Both the position numbers and the translations under genes were made by a program. DNA of 64,000 nt, from positions 3,890,001 through 3,954,000 of the forward strand of contig NZ_JAPNJW010000001.1 of NCBI RefSeq assembly GCF_026626745.1, read 5' to 3'. Positions 56,726-64,000 of this stretch are shown here, in pieces. A model generated the notes under the pieces. It did not search any database, was not told the origin of the DNA, and saw only the letters and a list, made by a program, of their open reading frames with translations. This DNA comes from Nannocystis sp. RBIL2. Its GTDB lineage: Bacteria; Myxococcota_A; Polyangia; Nannocystales; Nannocystaceae. The stretch's first letter is position 1. Every line of letters starts with the position of its first letter.

Positions 56726-58415
56726 ACCCCGCACCGACGCCGAGCGCCGCGCGCTCGCGGCGTTCACCGCCGCCGAGCCGCCGACCGACTTCGCCGACCG
56801 CGTCCTCGCGGCCCTCGCCGCCGAGGGCCGCAGCGAGCCCGAGCGCACGCCGTTCCGCCGCTTCTTCGGCCTCGGCCTGCCCCGCCTCGCCGGCGTCGCC
56901 GCGGCCGGCGTGCTCGCCGTCGCAGTCGCCGCGGTCGCCGCCGCGGCCGCCGGCTGGCTGCCCGAATGGACAGGTCTTTCTCGACATGTCCCGGAGGTCA
57001 TCCCGGCCGAGGCGCCGCGCGACGAGGTGTCGATCGGCGCGGCCCTGCCGGAGGGCCCGCCGGTGCCCGCGCTCGCGCTTCCTGCCGACCTCACGGCCCG
57101 CATCGACGCCTACCTCGGCGCGTTCGGCCGCAACTACGGCGAGGCCTTCAAGTTCCACGGCGTCGTCGGCGTGGTGAAGGACGGCGAGCTGGTGCTGACG
57201 CGCGGCTACGGCCGGGCCGACCTCGGCCGCGAGAGCCCGATCGACGCGAACACGAAGTTCAAGATCGGCTCGCTGACCCAGACCTTCACCGCGGTCGCGG
57301 TGCTGCAGCTGCGCGACCGCGGCCTCGTCGACCTCGACGCACCTGTCCGCAAGTACATCCCCGACTACCCCGCGATCGGCGGCCGGATCACCGTCCGCCA
57401 GCTGCTCACCCACACCTCGGGGATCCCCAGCTACACCGACGCCGCGGTGTTCTCGGTCGGGCACACGCGCCCGGTCGCGGCGGCCGACGTGCGGGCGATC
57501 TTCCAGGACCTGCCGCTCGAGTTCGTGCCCGGCACCGACTTCGACCTCAGCAACTCGGGCTACTTCCTGCTCGGGCAACTGGTCGAGCAGGTCGCGCGCG
57601 AGCCGTTGGCCGACTACCTGCGCGCCAACGTGCTCGCGCCCGCGGGCATGAAGAACAGCGGGCTCGGCCTGTCCGCCGACGCGCTGGGCCACGAGTTCGA
57701 CGAGGACGAGGTGCTCGTGCCCGCGGGGCAGCGCCACTTCTCGGCCTACGGCGGCGCGGCCGGCATGGTCTCGACCGCCGCCGACCTGGCCCGCTGGGAC
57801 CGCGCCCTGCGCACGCCGGGCCTGCTCTTGGCGCAGAAGAGCCTCGACGAGATGACCACGGTCGTGCGCGAGGAGTACGGCATGGGCTGGTTCGTCCGCC
57901 AGGACGGCGGCAGCACGATCGCGTGGCACCCCGGCGGCGTCGAGGGCTATAACGCCACGATCGCCCGCTTCCTCGGCGACGGCATCACTGTATTCGTGCT
58001 CGCCAACACCGAGGCGATCGACACCCGCGCGGTCACCTACGACCTGGCGCAGATCGTCCACGGCGGCGAGGTCCAGCCGCCGCGCGAGTTCGAGGAGATC
58101 CGGCTGTCGGCCCCGCAGCTCGGCCGCTACGTCGGCAACTACGTGCTGACGGAGACGACGCACAAGGAGCTGAAGGGCCTGGTCGAGGAGGACGAGCTCA
58201 GCGCGATCGAGCAGGTCCGGGTGTTCCGCAGAGGCGATCGCCTGTGGATGAACGTGCCCGAGCACGGCGACAAGTGGATGCACTTCATGGGCGAGGACCG
58301 CTTCTTCTTCAAAGATCCGTCGGCCACGATCGCGGAATTCGGGCCTCCGGGCGCGCCCGTCGCTCATCTCACGCTTCAGGCCGGCGAACTGCGTTTTATC
58401 CTCAAGAAGGAGTGA
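56715..58415 (+). CDS. Membrane anti-sigma-like protein fused to a degenerate beta-lactamase/PBP-like domain
   Basis: 566 residues from a GTG overlapping the ECF gene. The N-terminal 50 residues are cytosolic and acidic, like short anti-sigma domains, with a TM helix at about 56-80, then a serine beta-lactamase-like (class C/PBP) domain from about 125. The key motifs are changed: SxxK reads SLTQ (186-189) and YxN reads LSN (278-280), while HPGG is kept. This argues for a ligand-binding rather than catalytic role. TGLSRHVPEVIP behind the TM helix is repeat-derived. It may sense peptidoglycan or beta-lactams and control the sigma factor. Confidence 0.85.
   Translation: MHDEPRTDAERRALAAFTAAEPPTDFADRVLAALAAEGRSEPERTPFRRFFGLGLPRLAGVAAAGVLAVAVAAVAAAAAGWLPEWTGLSRHVPEVIPAEAPRDEVSIGAALPEGPPVPALALPADLTARIDAYLGAFGRNYGEAFKFHGVVGVVKDGELVLTRGYGRADLGRESPIDANTKFKIGSLTQTFTAVAVLQLRDRGLVDLDAPVRKYIPDYPAIGGRITVRQLLTHTSGIPSYTDAAVFSVGHTRPVAAADVRAIFQDLPLEFVPGTDFDLSNSGYFLLGQLVEQVAREPLADYLRANVLAPAGMKNSGLGLSADALGHEFDEDEVLVPAGQRHFSAYGGAAGMVSTAADLARWDRALRTPGLLLAQKSLDEMTTVVREEYGMGWFVRQDGGSTIAWHPGGVEGYNATIARFLGDGITVFVLANTEAIDTRAVTYDLAQIVHGGEVQPPREFEEIRLSAPQLGRYVGNYVLTETTHKELKGLVEEDELSAIEQVRVFRRGDRLWMNVPEHGDKWMHFMGEDRFFFKDPSATIAEFGPPGAPVAHLTLQAGELRFILKKE
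56967..57002. repeat. Palindromic repeat after the TM helix of the fusion
   Basis: GGACAGGTCTTTCTCGACATGTCCCGGAGGTCATCC, translated as TGLSRHVPEVI. Confidence 0.7.
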
Positions 58416-58442
58416 GGCAAGAAGGGGAACACCGAGCGGTAT

Positions 58443-58472
58443 TTGACAACCCCGCGCCGGCGCTCGTATCGT
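58443..58472 (+). promoter_or_regulatory. Sigma-70 type promoter (TTGACA-18-TATCGT)
   Basis: TTGACA at 58443 and TATCGT at 58467 with an 18-bp spacer, 20 bp upstream of the ATG at 58493. It is the only full -35/-10 pair seen clearly in the window. Confidence 0.7.
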
Positions 58473-58492
58473 GCCGGCTGGGGGATCTGCTC

Positions 58493-59221
58493 ATGTCCAA
58501 ACGTTCTGTTCTCTCGGGCCATGTCGTAACGCGCAGCTTGATGCTCGCCCTGCCGTGGGCGCTCCTGGCCGCGCCCGCGTGCGACGGCGGCGAGCGCAAG
58601 TCGATCGCCGAACAGATCGGTCCGCCGACCAAGAAGGTGTCGGAGCTCAAGCAGGACGCCGGCGTGTCGGAGGAGGAGCTCGCGCGCCGCCGCAAGGAGG
58701 CCGGCTTCAAGACCAAGGCCGAGATCGACGCCGAGCTGGCGGCCGAGAACGCCAAGGAGATGGAGAAGGCCGAGCGCGAGTGGATCAAGACGCGCATCAA
58801 GGAGTACAAGCAGCTCGACGTCGACACCGGCAAGTTCATCGACGACGTCGAGAAAGAGGCCGGCAAGTGGGCCGCCGCGAAGGACCCGCAGAAGGCCGCC
58901 GACAAGGGCATCAAGCCGCTGCAGGACCGCTTCAAGGCGCTGATCAAGCAGATCGACAAGCTGTCGGAGCGCAGCACCAAGGGCGGCAACACCCAGGCCA
59001 GCTACAACAAGCTGTTCCGCCCGCTCGAAGAGATCGTCAACAACCTCGGGCCGACCATCGCCAGCGAGGCGGCGTTCACCGAGGCCATCAAGAACGCGCG
59101 GACCGAGCTCGAGGGCATCAACAAGGCGCTCGAGGAGATCGAGAAGGACGAGACGCTCACCGTCAACAAGTTCAAGGACGGTGAGGGCGAGGGCGACGCC
59201 AAGGACAAGAAGAAGAAGTAA
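58493..59221 (+). CDS. Coiled-coil lipoprotein
   Basis: 242 residues. Signal with lipobox-like LLAAPAC, then long Lys/Glu/Ala helices (AELAAENAKEMEKAEREWIKTRIKEYKQ, NKALEEIEKDE) predicted as coiled coil, and a Lys-rich tail. No family recognised. Strong consensus promoter upstream suggests high expression. It could be a periplasmic structural or chaperone-like protein. Confidence 0.78.
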   Translation: MSKRSVLSGHVVTRSLMLALPWALLAAPACDGGERKSIAEQIGPPTKKVSELKQDAGVSEEELARRRKEAGFKTKAEIDAELAAENAKEMEKAEREWIKTRIKEYKQLDVDTGKFIDDVEKEAGKWAAAKDPQKAADKGIKPLQDRFKALIKQIDKLSERSTKGGNTQASYNKLFRPLEEIVNNLGPTIASEAAFTEAIKNARTELEGINKALEEIEKDETLTVNKFKDGEGEGDAKDKKKK

Positions 59222-59335
59222 GGGCGAGCGCCGCCGCGCGTCGGGGGCACGGCCCCTCTGCGACGGCCCCCCTCCGCCACGGCGCTCCTGCCCGCGCGCA
59301 GGCGCCTGCGAGCGGCGAACAGCGGTTCGGTCGCG

Positions 59336-59341
59336 TATCCT
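59336..59341 (+). promoter_or_regulatory. -10 element TATCCT
   Basis: Lies 11 bp before the ATG at 59353. Confidence 0.5.
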
Positions 59342-59352
59342 CCCGGCCACCG

Positions 59353-60444
59353 ATGTCCGCCGTCACCATCGCGCTGTTCGTCCTCGGCCTCGTCCTCCTC
59401 GTCGTCGGCGCCGAGCTGCTGGTGAACGGCGCCGCTCGCCTCGCCGCACGCCTGGGCATCTCGCCGCTGGTCATCGGCCTCACGGTCGTCGCCTTCGGCA
59501 CCTCGGCGCCCGAGCTCGCAGTCTCGGTCAGCGCGGCGCTGTCGCCGGACGGCGGCGCCGACGTCGCGCTCGGCAACGTCGTCGGCAGCAACATCTTCAA
59601 CGTCCTGTTCATCCTCGGCGTCTCGGCCCTGATCGCGCCGCTGCTGGTCCAGCGGCAACTGGTCCGCTTCGACGTGCCGCTGATGATCGTCGCCAGCGCG
59701 GCTTGCTGGCTGATGGCGCTCGACGGCACGATCGGCCGCGTCGACGGCATCGTCCTGTTCGTCTCCCTGTTGGTCTACACCTTCCTGCTGCTGCGGATCG
59801 CCAAGCGCGACGGCCAGAGCAGCGACGAGGAGGTCCCGCTGGCCCAACCCGGCAGCATGACCGCCAAGCTACCTGTCCAATTGGTCATGGTCGCCGCGGG
59901 CCTCGGCATGCTGGTGCTCGGCTCGGGCTGGCTGGTCGACGGCGCGGTCGCGTTCGCCCGCCTGTTCGGCGTCAGCGAGCTCGTCATCGGCTTGACGATC
60001 GTCGCCGCCGGCACCTCGCTACCGGAGGTCGCCACGTCGGTGCTCGCCGCGATCCGCGGCCAGCGCGACATCGCCGTCGGCAACGTGGTCGGCAGCAACA
60101 TCTTCAACGTCTTCTGCGTCCTCGGCATCAGCGCCGCAGTCGCGCCGAACGGCGTCGCGGTCGCCCCGGCCGCGCTGTCGTTCGACATCCCGGTGATGAC
60201 CGCGGTCGCCGTGTCCTGCCTGCCGCTGTTCATCACCGGCGGCGGCCTGGCCCGCTGGGAGGGCGCGCTGTTCCTGTTCTACTACGTCGCGTACACGGCC
60301 TACTTGATCCTCGCCTCGCAGCAGCACGCGGCGCTGGCGACCTACGGCATGCTGATGCGCTACGTCGCCTTGCCGCTGACCGCGATCACCCTGCTGCTCG
60401 GCCTCGTGCTCGAGCTGAAGCAGCGGCGCAAGCAGGCCGCCTGA
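59353..60444 (+). CDS. Calcium/sodium antiporter (CaCA family, YrbG-like)
   Basis: 363 residues, two inverted halves of about five TM helices. Each half has the ion-site repeats: VVAFGTSAPELAVSV with GNVVGSNIFNVLFILG, and IVAAGTSLPEVATSV with GNVVGSNIFNVFCVLG. It exchanges cytosolic Ca2+ for Na+ or H+. Length and motifs match bacterial YrbG. Next to an OPT transporter on the same strand with a separate -10. Confidence 0.93.
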   Translation: MSAVTIALFVLGLVLLVVGAELLVNGAARLAARLGISPLVIGLTVVAFGTSAPELAVSVSAALSPDGGADVALGNVVGSNIFNVLFILGVSALIAPLLVQRQLVRFDVPLMIVASAACWLMALDGTIGRVDGIVLFVSLLVYTFLLLRIAKRDGQSSDEEVPLAQPGSMTAKLPVQLVMVAAGLGMLVLGSGWLVDGAVAFARLFGVSELVIGLTIVAAGTSLPEVATSVLAAIRGQRDIAVGNVVGSNIFNVFCVLGISAAVAPNGVAVAPAALSFDIPVMTAVAVSCLPLFITGGGLARWEGALFLFYYVAYTAYLILASQQHAALATYGMLMRYVALPLTAITLLLGLVLELKQRRKQAA

Positions 60445-60474
60445 ATCGCGCGTGACCGCTGGGCGCGGATCGGC

Positions 60475-60480
60475 TACCGT
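60475..60480 (+). promoter_or_regulatory. -10 element TACCGT of the OPT gene
   Basis: Lies 6 bp before the GTG at 60487. Confidence 0.6.
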
Positions 60481-60486
60481 CGCCGC

Positions 60487-62688
60487 GTGTCCGCCGGCGA
60501 AGCCCTCCCGATCCCCGTCCCGCCCGACCGCGACCCGCCCGAATTGACGCGCGGGCCGCTGCTGCTCGGCGTCCTGCTCGGGATCGTGTTCGGCGCGTCG
60601 TCGATCTACCTCACCCTCAAGGTCGGCCTCACCGTGTCGGCCTCGATCCCGGTGGCGGTGCTGGCGATCACCGTGCTGCGCGCGCTGAGCCGCGCGCTCG
60701 GGACCCGCCGCGCCACCATCCTCGAGAACAACACCGTGCAGACGGCCGGCTCGGCCGGCGAGTCGATCGCGTTCGGCGTCGGCGTCACCATGCCGGCGCT
60801 GATGATCCTCGGCTACGACATGGACATCGGCCGCGTGATGCTGGTGGCGATCCTCGGCAGCATCCTCGGCGTGCTGTTGTTCTCGCCGATGCGCCGGCCG
60901 ATGATGGCCGACAAGTCGCTGGCGTTCCCCGAGGGCACCGCCTGCGCCGAGGTGCTGAAGGTCGGCGAGCGCGGCGGATCGACCGCGCGCACCGTGTTCT
61001 CCGGCTTCTTCGTCGGCCTGTTCTACAAGCTGGCGATGGCGGGCGCGCACCTGTGGAAGGAGGTGCCGACGTGGGTCTCGGGCGGGACGAAGACGATCGC
61101 CACGCCGCAGGGCGACCTCACCGTGCACACGCCGGGGGTGCTGCCGGGCGGCTCGGTGGGCGCGGAGATCTCGCCGGAGCTGCTCGGGGTCGGCTACATC
61201 GTCGGGCTGCGCGTCGGCGGGATCATGCTCGGCGGCGGCGTGCTGTCGTATCTGGTGCTGATCCCGATGATCAAGTTCTTCGGCAGCGCCAGCCCCGACG
61301 CGCTGGTGTTCCCGGCCACCAAGCCGATCGCGTCGATGGGCATCGACGACATCCGCAACGCCTACGTGCTCTACATCGGCGCCGGCGCGGTCGCGGCCGG
61401 CGGCATCATCAGCATGGCGCGCTCGCTGCCGACGATCGTCTCGTCGCTGCGCGCCGGCCTGTCCTCGCTCGGCGGCGACAAGAGTGATACCGCGGTGATC
61501 CGCACCGAGCGCGAGCTGTCGATGAAGGTGGTGCTGCTCGGCGCGCTGGGGGTGATCACCGCGATCAGCCTGTCGCCGTTCTTCCCGGTCGGCTTCCTCG
61601 GCGCGCTGCTGATGGGCCTGTTCGCGTTCCTGTTCGTCACCGTGTCGGGCCGCCTGACCGGCGAGATCGGCTCGTCGTCGAACCCGATCTCCGGCATGAC
61701 CGTGGCGACCCTGCTGCTGACCTGCCTGATCTTCCTCGCCGCCGACTGGGTCGGGCCCGAGCATCGCCTCGGCGCGCTCACCATCGCCGGCGTCGTCTGC
61801 GTGGCCGCCAGCGTCGGCGGGACCACGGCCCAGTCGCTGAAGACCGGCGCGCTCATCGGCGCGACCCCGCGGCGACAGCAGATCACGATGATCATCGGCT
61901 CGGCCACCTCGGCGCTGGTGATCGGCTTCACGCTGCTGCTGCTGAACAACGCCAGCACCGTCTACACGCTGAAGCACGAGGCCGCCGGCGTGCACGCGCC
62001 CGCCGACGTGCCGCTCGGCCCGGCCGAGCCGCTGCGCGGGCCCGAGGCGGTGAGCGACTCGGCCAGTTATCGGGTGCTGCAGCTGCCCAAGCCGCGCGAC
62101 GGCATCCCGGCCGGCAAGTACCTGGTCGACGAGACAGGCAAGATCAAGTACCTGGTCGACCCGGGCATCAACGGCCGGGTCAAGAAGCGCGACGACGACA
62201 CGCCGGTGGTCAAGTACGACGCGCCCAAGGCGAGCCTGATGGCGCTCATCACCGACGGCATCCTCACCCAGCAGCTGCCGTGGGTGCTCGTCATCCTCGG
62301 GGTGATGATCGCGGTGACGCTCGAGCTGGCCAGCGTCAGCGCGCTGCCGTTCGCCGTCGGCGTGTACCTGCCGATCGCCGCCAGCGCGCCGATCTTCGTC
62401 GGCGGCCTCGTGCGTCACTTCGCCGACCGCGCGCGCCAGCGCCGGCGCTCCGAGGCCGGCCTGGCCGCCGAGAGCGAGCTCGAGGCCGAGTCGAGCCCTG
62501 GCGTGCTGATGTCGAGCGGCCTCATCGCCGGCGGGGCGATCGCGGGCATCGGCCTGGCGTTGCTGGCCCTCGCGCCATCGGTGCAGCACGCGATCAACTT
62601 CGGGGAGACTGCCGAGCTCGGCGACATCGGGTCGCTGATCCCGTTCGGCCTGCTCATCCTCGGGCTGGTGCTGGTGGCGCGCCGCTGA
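60487..62688 (+). CDS. OPT-family oligopeptide transporter
   Basis: 733 residues, about 15-16 TM helices. N-terminal OPT signature LTRGPLLLGVLLGIVFGASSIYLTLKVGLTVSASIPVAVLA, then NNTVQTAGSAGESIAFGVGVTMPAL and FPEGTACAEVLK. A soluble loop with repeated KYLVD (about 530-570) precedes the last helices. Probably imports small peptides or metal chelates by proton symport. Confidence 0.93.
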   Translation: MSAGEALPIPVPPDRDPPELTRGPLLLGVLLGIVFGASSIYLTLKVGLTVSASIPVAVLAITVLRALSRALGTRRATILENNTVQTAGSAGESIAFGVGVTMPALMILGYDMDIGRVMLVAILGSILGVLLFSPMRRPMMADKSLAFPEGTACAEVLKVGERGGSTARTVFSGFFVGLFYKLAMAGAHLWKEVPTWVSGGTKTIATPQGDLTVHTPGVLPGGSVGAEISPELLGVGYIVGLRVGGIMLGGGVLSYLVLIPMIKFFGSASPDALVFPATKPIASMGIDDIRNAYVLYIGAGAVAAGGIISMARSLPTIVSSLRAGLSSLGGDKSDTAVIRTERELSMKVVLLGALGVITAISLSPFFPVGFLGALLMGLFAFLFVTVSGRLTGEIGSSSNPISGMTVATLLLTCLIFLAADWVGPEHRLGALTIAGVVCVAASVGGTTAQSLKTGALIGATPRRQQITMIIGSATSALVIGFTLLLLNNASTVYTLKHEAAGVHAPADVPLGPAEPLRGPEAVSDSASYRVLQLPKPRDGIPAGKYLVDETGKIKYLVDPGINGRVKKRDDDTPVVKYDAPKASLMALITDGILTQQLPWVLVILGVMIAVTLELASVSALPFAVGVYLPIAASAPIFVGGLVRHFADRARQRRRSEAGLAAESELEAESSPGVLMSSGLIAGGAIAGIGLALLALAPSVQHAINFGETAELGDIGSLIPFGLLILGLVLVARR

Positions 62689-62713
62689 CGGGCGCGCCGC
62701 GCCGCCGCGAGCG

Positions 62714-63313
62714 TCAGTACGGGCGCTCGCCCCAGATGTTGCCGGGCGGGTCGTAGTTGCAGACCCACACCTCCTTGTCGCCGCAGCTGGCCATGCCGCA
62801 GCCGAGGCGCTCGCTGGCGGCCCACACGACCTGCGTGTAGTGGCCGCACACGCCGCTGCAGGTGTCGGTGAGCGCGGTGTAGTCCTCGGCCTCCGAGGCC
62901 CAGTCTGCTACCACGTCCACGGCGCTCGGCGCGTAGCCCCAGCTGCTGAAGAGGTTCTCGCCGTACTTCTGCGCGTCGGGCCCCTCGTACGGGCGGTGTA
63001 TCGTCACGCAGCCCTGCTCCGCCAACGTGTCGGCCCACGCCTGAGCGAACGCGGCGACCTGCGGTGACCAGCTCAGGGGCGCGATGTTCAGCTCGGCGCG
63101 CACTGCGTTGTGCGCGGCAGTGATCCCGGCGAGGCGGCCCGCCTCGGGGTCGGACCGCGGCACGATCGCGACCTCGATCGCCGAAGAGTCGCTATATGTC
63201 TCCCGGGACATGTCTGGAAGGCAAGCCGCTGCGAGCGCCGTCAGGCCGGCGACGAGGAGGCCGGCGGCGGGGCGCGCGGCGGACCGAGGATGAGGATGGA
63301 TGCGGGTGGACAT
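62714..63313 (-). CDS. CAP (SCP/PR-1) domain lipoprotein
   Basis: 199 residues. Signal with lipobox ALAAAC, then a repeat-derived spacer (LPDMSRETYSDSS). The CAP fold has HNAVRAELNIAPLSWSPQVAAFAQAWADTL, KYGENLFSSWG, CSGVCGHYTQVVWAASERLGCG and VCNYDPPGNIWGERPY. CAP proteins bind lipids or cleave peptides outside the cell; the conserved His/Glu pairs are present. It is convergent with the OPT gene. Confidence 0.92.
   Translation of the reverse strand: MSTRIHPHPRSAARPAAGLLVAGLTALAAACLPDMSRETYSDSSAIEVAIVPRSDPEAGRLAGITAAHNAVRAELNIAPLSWSPQVAAFAQAWADTLAEQGCVTIHRPYEGPDAQKYGENLFSSWGYAPSAVDVVADWASEAEDYTALTDTCSGVCGHYTQVVWAASERLGCGMASCGDKEVWVCNYDPPGNIWGERPY
63192..63220. repeat. Palindromic repeat behind the CAP lipobox
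   Basis: ATATGTCTCCCGGGACATGTCTGG, translated as PDMSRETYS. Confidence 0.75.
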
Positions 63314-63514
63314 GAGGAACGAGCGTGGCTCGAGCGCCCGTCGCGTCCGGCGAACGCGAGCGGAGCCGGGCGACGTCCGTCGCCTCCACCGATGCGCCGC
63401 GGCCTCGCGCGAGGTCGACCGTGGCGAGGCGGAGCGGCGCTCGCCCCACGCGCCGCAGGCCCCGAGCCGCCAGCGCCTCGCTCGACCGGTCGAGGAACGA
63501 CCTCCGCGCCCGCG

Positions 63515-64000
63515 TCACACCGGCAGGCGATAGCGCCAGTGAGACAGCGGGTCGCGGCGGATGAACACGTGCATCTTGCCCTCGCCGGCCGCGAGGGTGA
63601 AGATCGATCGGTCGACGCTCCACTCGTAGCCGAGGGTGGTCACGTCGACATGAATCAAGAGCCAGGTCGGAAAGGGCAGCTTCCACAGGAAGTCGCGGAC
63701 GAACTCGGGGATGCTGGCGAACTTGCCGGCGTAGACCGGGAGCGCCTCGTCGATGCCGTCGTCGCCGAAGCGGGCGCGCAGGAGCCGGCGCACGTGCTCG
63801 GCCTGCTGCGCCTCGCCCTCGCCGCCCTCGTCGCCGAGGCGGAAGGCGTACAGCGTGCCCTCGCGCTCGACGGTCCAGAAGTGCCGCTGCAGGTGCATGT
63901 CGAGGCCGATCCCGGCCATGTCGGTGCGCGGATGGACGCGGCCGGTGAAGCCGAGCGCGCCGCGGGCGAACGCGTCGAAGTCGCTGTAAGCCCCGAAGTA
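63515..64000 (-). CDS. Partial hypothetical protein, continues past the right edge
   Basis: The frame is open to base 64000, so the N-terminus lies outside the window; 161 codons are visible. Contains FDAFARGALGFTGRVHPRTDMAGIGLDMHLQRHFWTVER and VDVTTLGYEWSVDRSIFTLAAGEGKMHVFI. The first ATG visible is at 63919 but the upstream residues read as protein. Beta-rich, no family recognised. The 201-bp gap to the CAP gene is unremarkable. Confidence 0.65.
   Translation of the reverse strand, partial: YFGAYSDFDAFARGALGFTGRVHPRTDMAGIGLDMHLQRHFWTVEREGTLYAFRLGDEGGEGEAQQAEHVRRLLRARFGDDGIDEALPVYAGKFASIPEFVRDFLWKLPFPTWLLIHVDVTTLGYEWSVDRSIFTLAAGEGKMHVFIRRDPLSHWRYRLPV

Noticed and set aside
60019..62589. Minus-strand open frame of about 850 codons opposite the OPT and antiporter genes
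   Set aside because: Asp/Arg/His/Gln-rich antisense shadow; both real genes are clear on the plus strand.

Overview
The window is chromosomal DNA of a very GC-rich, Gram-negative, predatory-type bacterium. The gene content points to Myxococcota, most likely Nannocystales/Nannocystaceae; this is an inference from content, as there is no rRNA here. The clues are many lipoproteins with Thr/Ser/Pro-rich linkers, an AgmX/PglI C-terminal domain protein, a MopE-like metal-binding lectin, a Ser/Thr kinase with TPR repeats beside a sigma-like factor, a two-gene crtI-crtB carotenoid unit and an ECF/anti-sigma fusion. No tRNA, rRNA, CRISPR array, phage or insertion sequence was seen.

Layout. 0.3-4.2 kb: GT39 glycosyltransferase with a coupled PA14-like protein, then a membrane protein. 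4.3-8.9 kb (minus strand): lipoprotein, methyltransferase lipoprotein, HAD hydrolase, crtB, crtI. 8.9-10.4 kb: Uma2 and SMI1/KNR4 genes sharing a TTGA overlap. 10.3-14.9 kb: Lhr-type helicase. 15-18.8 kb: large lipoprotein and a second glycosyltransferase. 19-23.9 kb: Tat-type flavoprotein, AraC regulator, ceramidase-like lipoprotein, small lipoprotein. 24-29.8 kb: FHA/AAA+ regulator, a decayed gene, an internally duplicated protein, an MBL hydrolase and a nitroreductase. 29.8-32.5 kb: broken kinase and two paralogous secreted His/Asp-rich proteins. 33-37.9 kb: propeller lipoprotein, DUF4377 lipoprotein, DUF2254 protein, coaX. 38-42.1 kb: second Uma2 gene and a hypothetical gene; further on, three genes starting at 39.8 kb, the last two coupled by ATGA overlaps. 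42.3-47.1 kb: sigma-like factor, a 34-residue peptide, kinase-TPR, lipoprotein. 47-55.8 kb: lectin, lipoprotein, SulP transporter, DUF1963, PhyH, HNH-like and AgmX/PglI proteins. 56-64 kb: ECF sigma with a fused anti-sigma/PBP-like protein, coiled-coil lipoprotein, Ca/Na antiporter, OPT transporter, CAP lipoprotein and a partial gene.

Two signals run through the whole window. First, a dispersed palindromic repeat is built on the 8-bp palindrome GACATGTC, repeated with about 14 bp spacing and often folding with a C(TTCG)G loop. It occurs roughly once per kilobase. It lies between convergent genes, sometimes as near-perfect hairpins with paired substitutions, but also in frame inside at least a dozen genes, where it encodes peptides such as GHVPKDMS or CPSGHV at linkers, after lipoboxes or in loops. 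It resembles Rickettsia palindromic elements in behaviour but not in sequence, and is the best candidate here for something undescribed. Second, many genes carry a TANNNT-type -10 hexamer only 6-14 bp upstream of an ATG/GTG with no Shine-Dalgarno, which indicates leaderless transcripts; a smaller set, mainly secreted proteins, has clear Shine-Dalgarno sequences instead.
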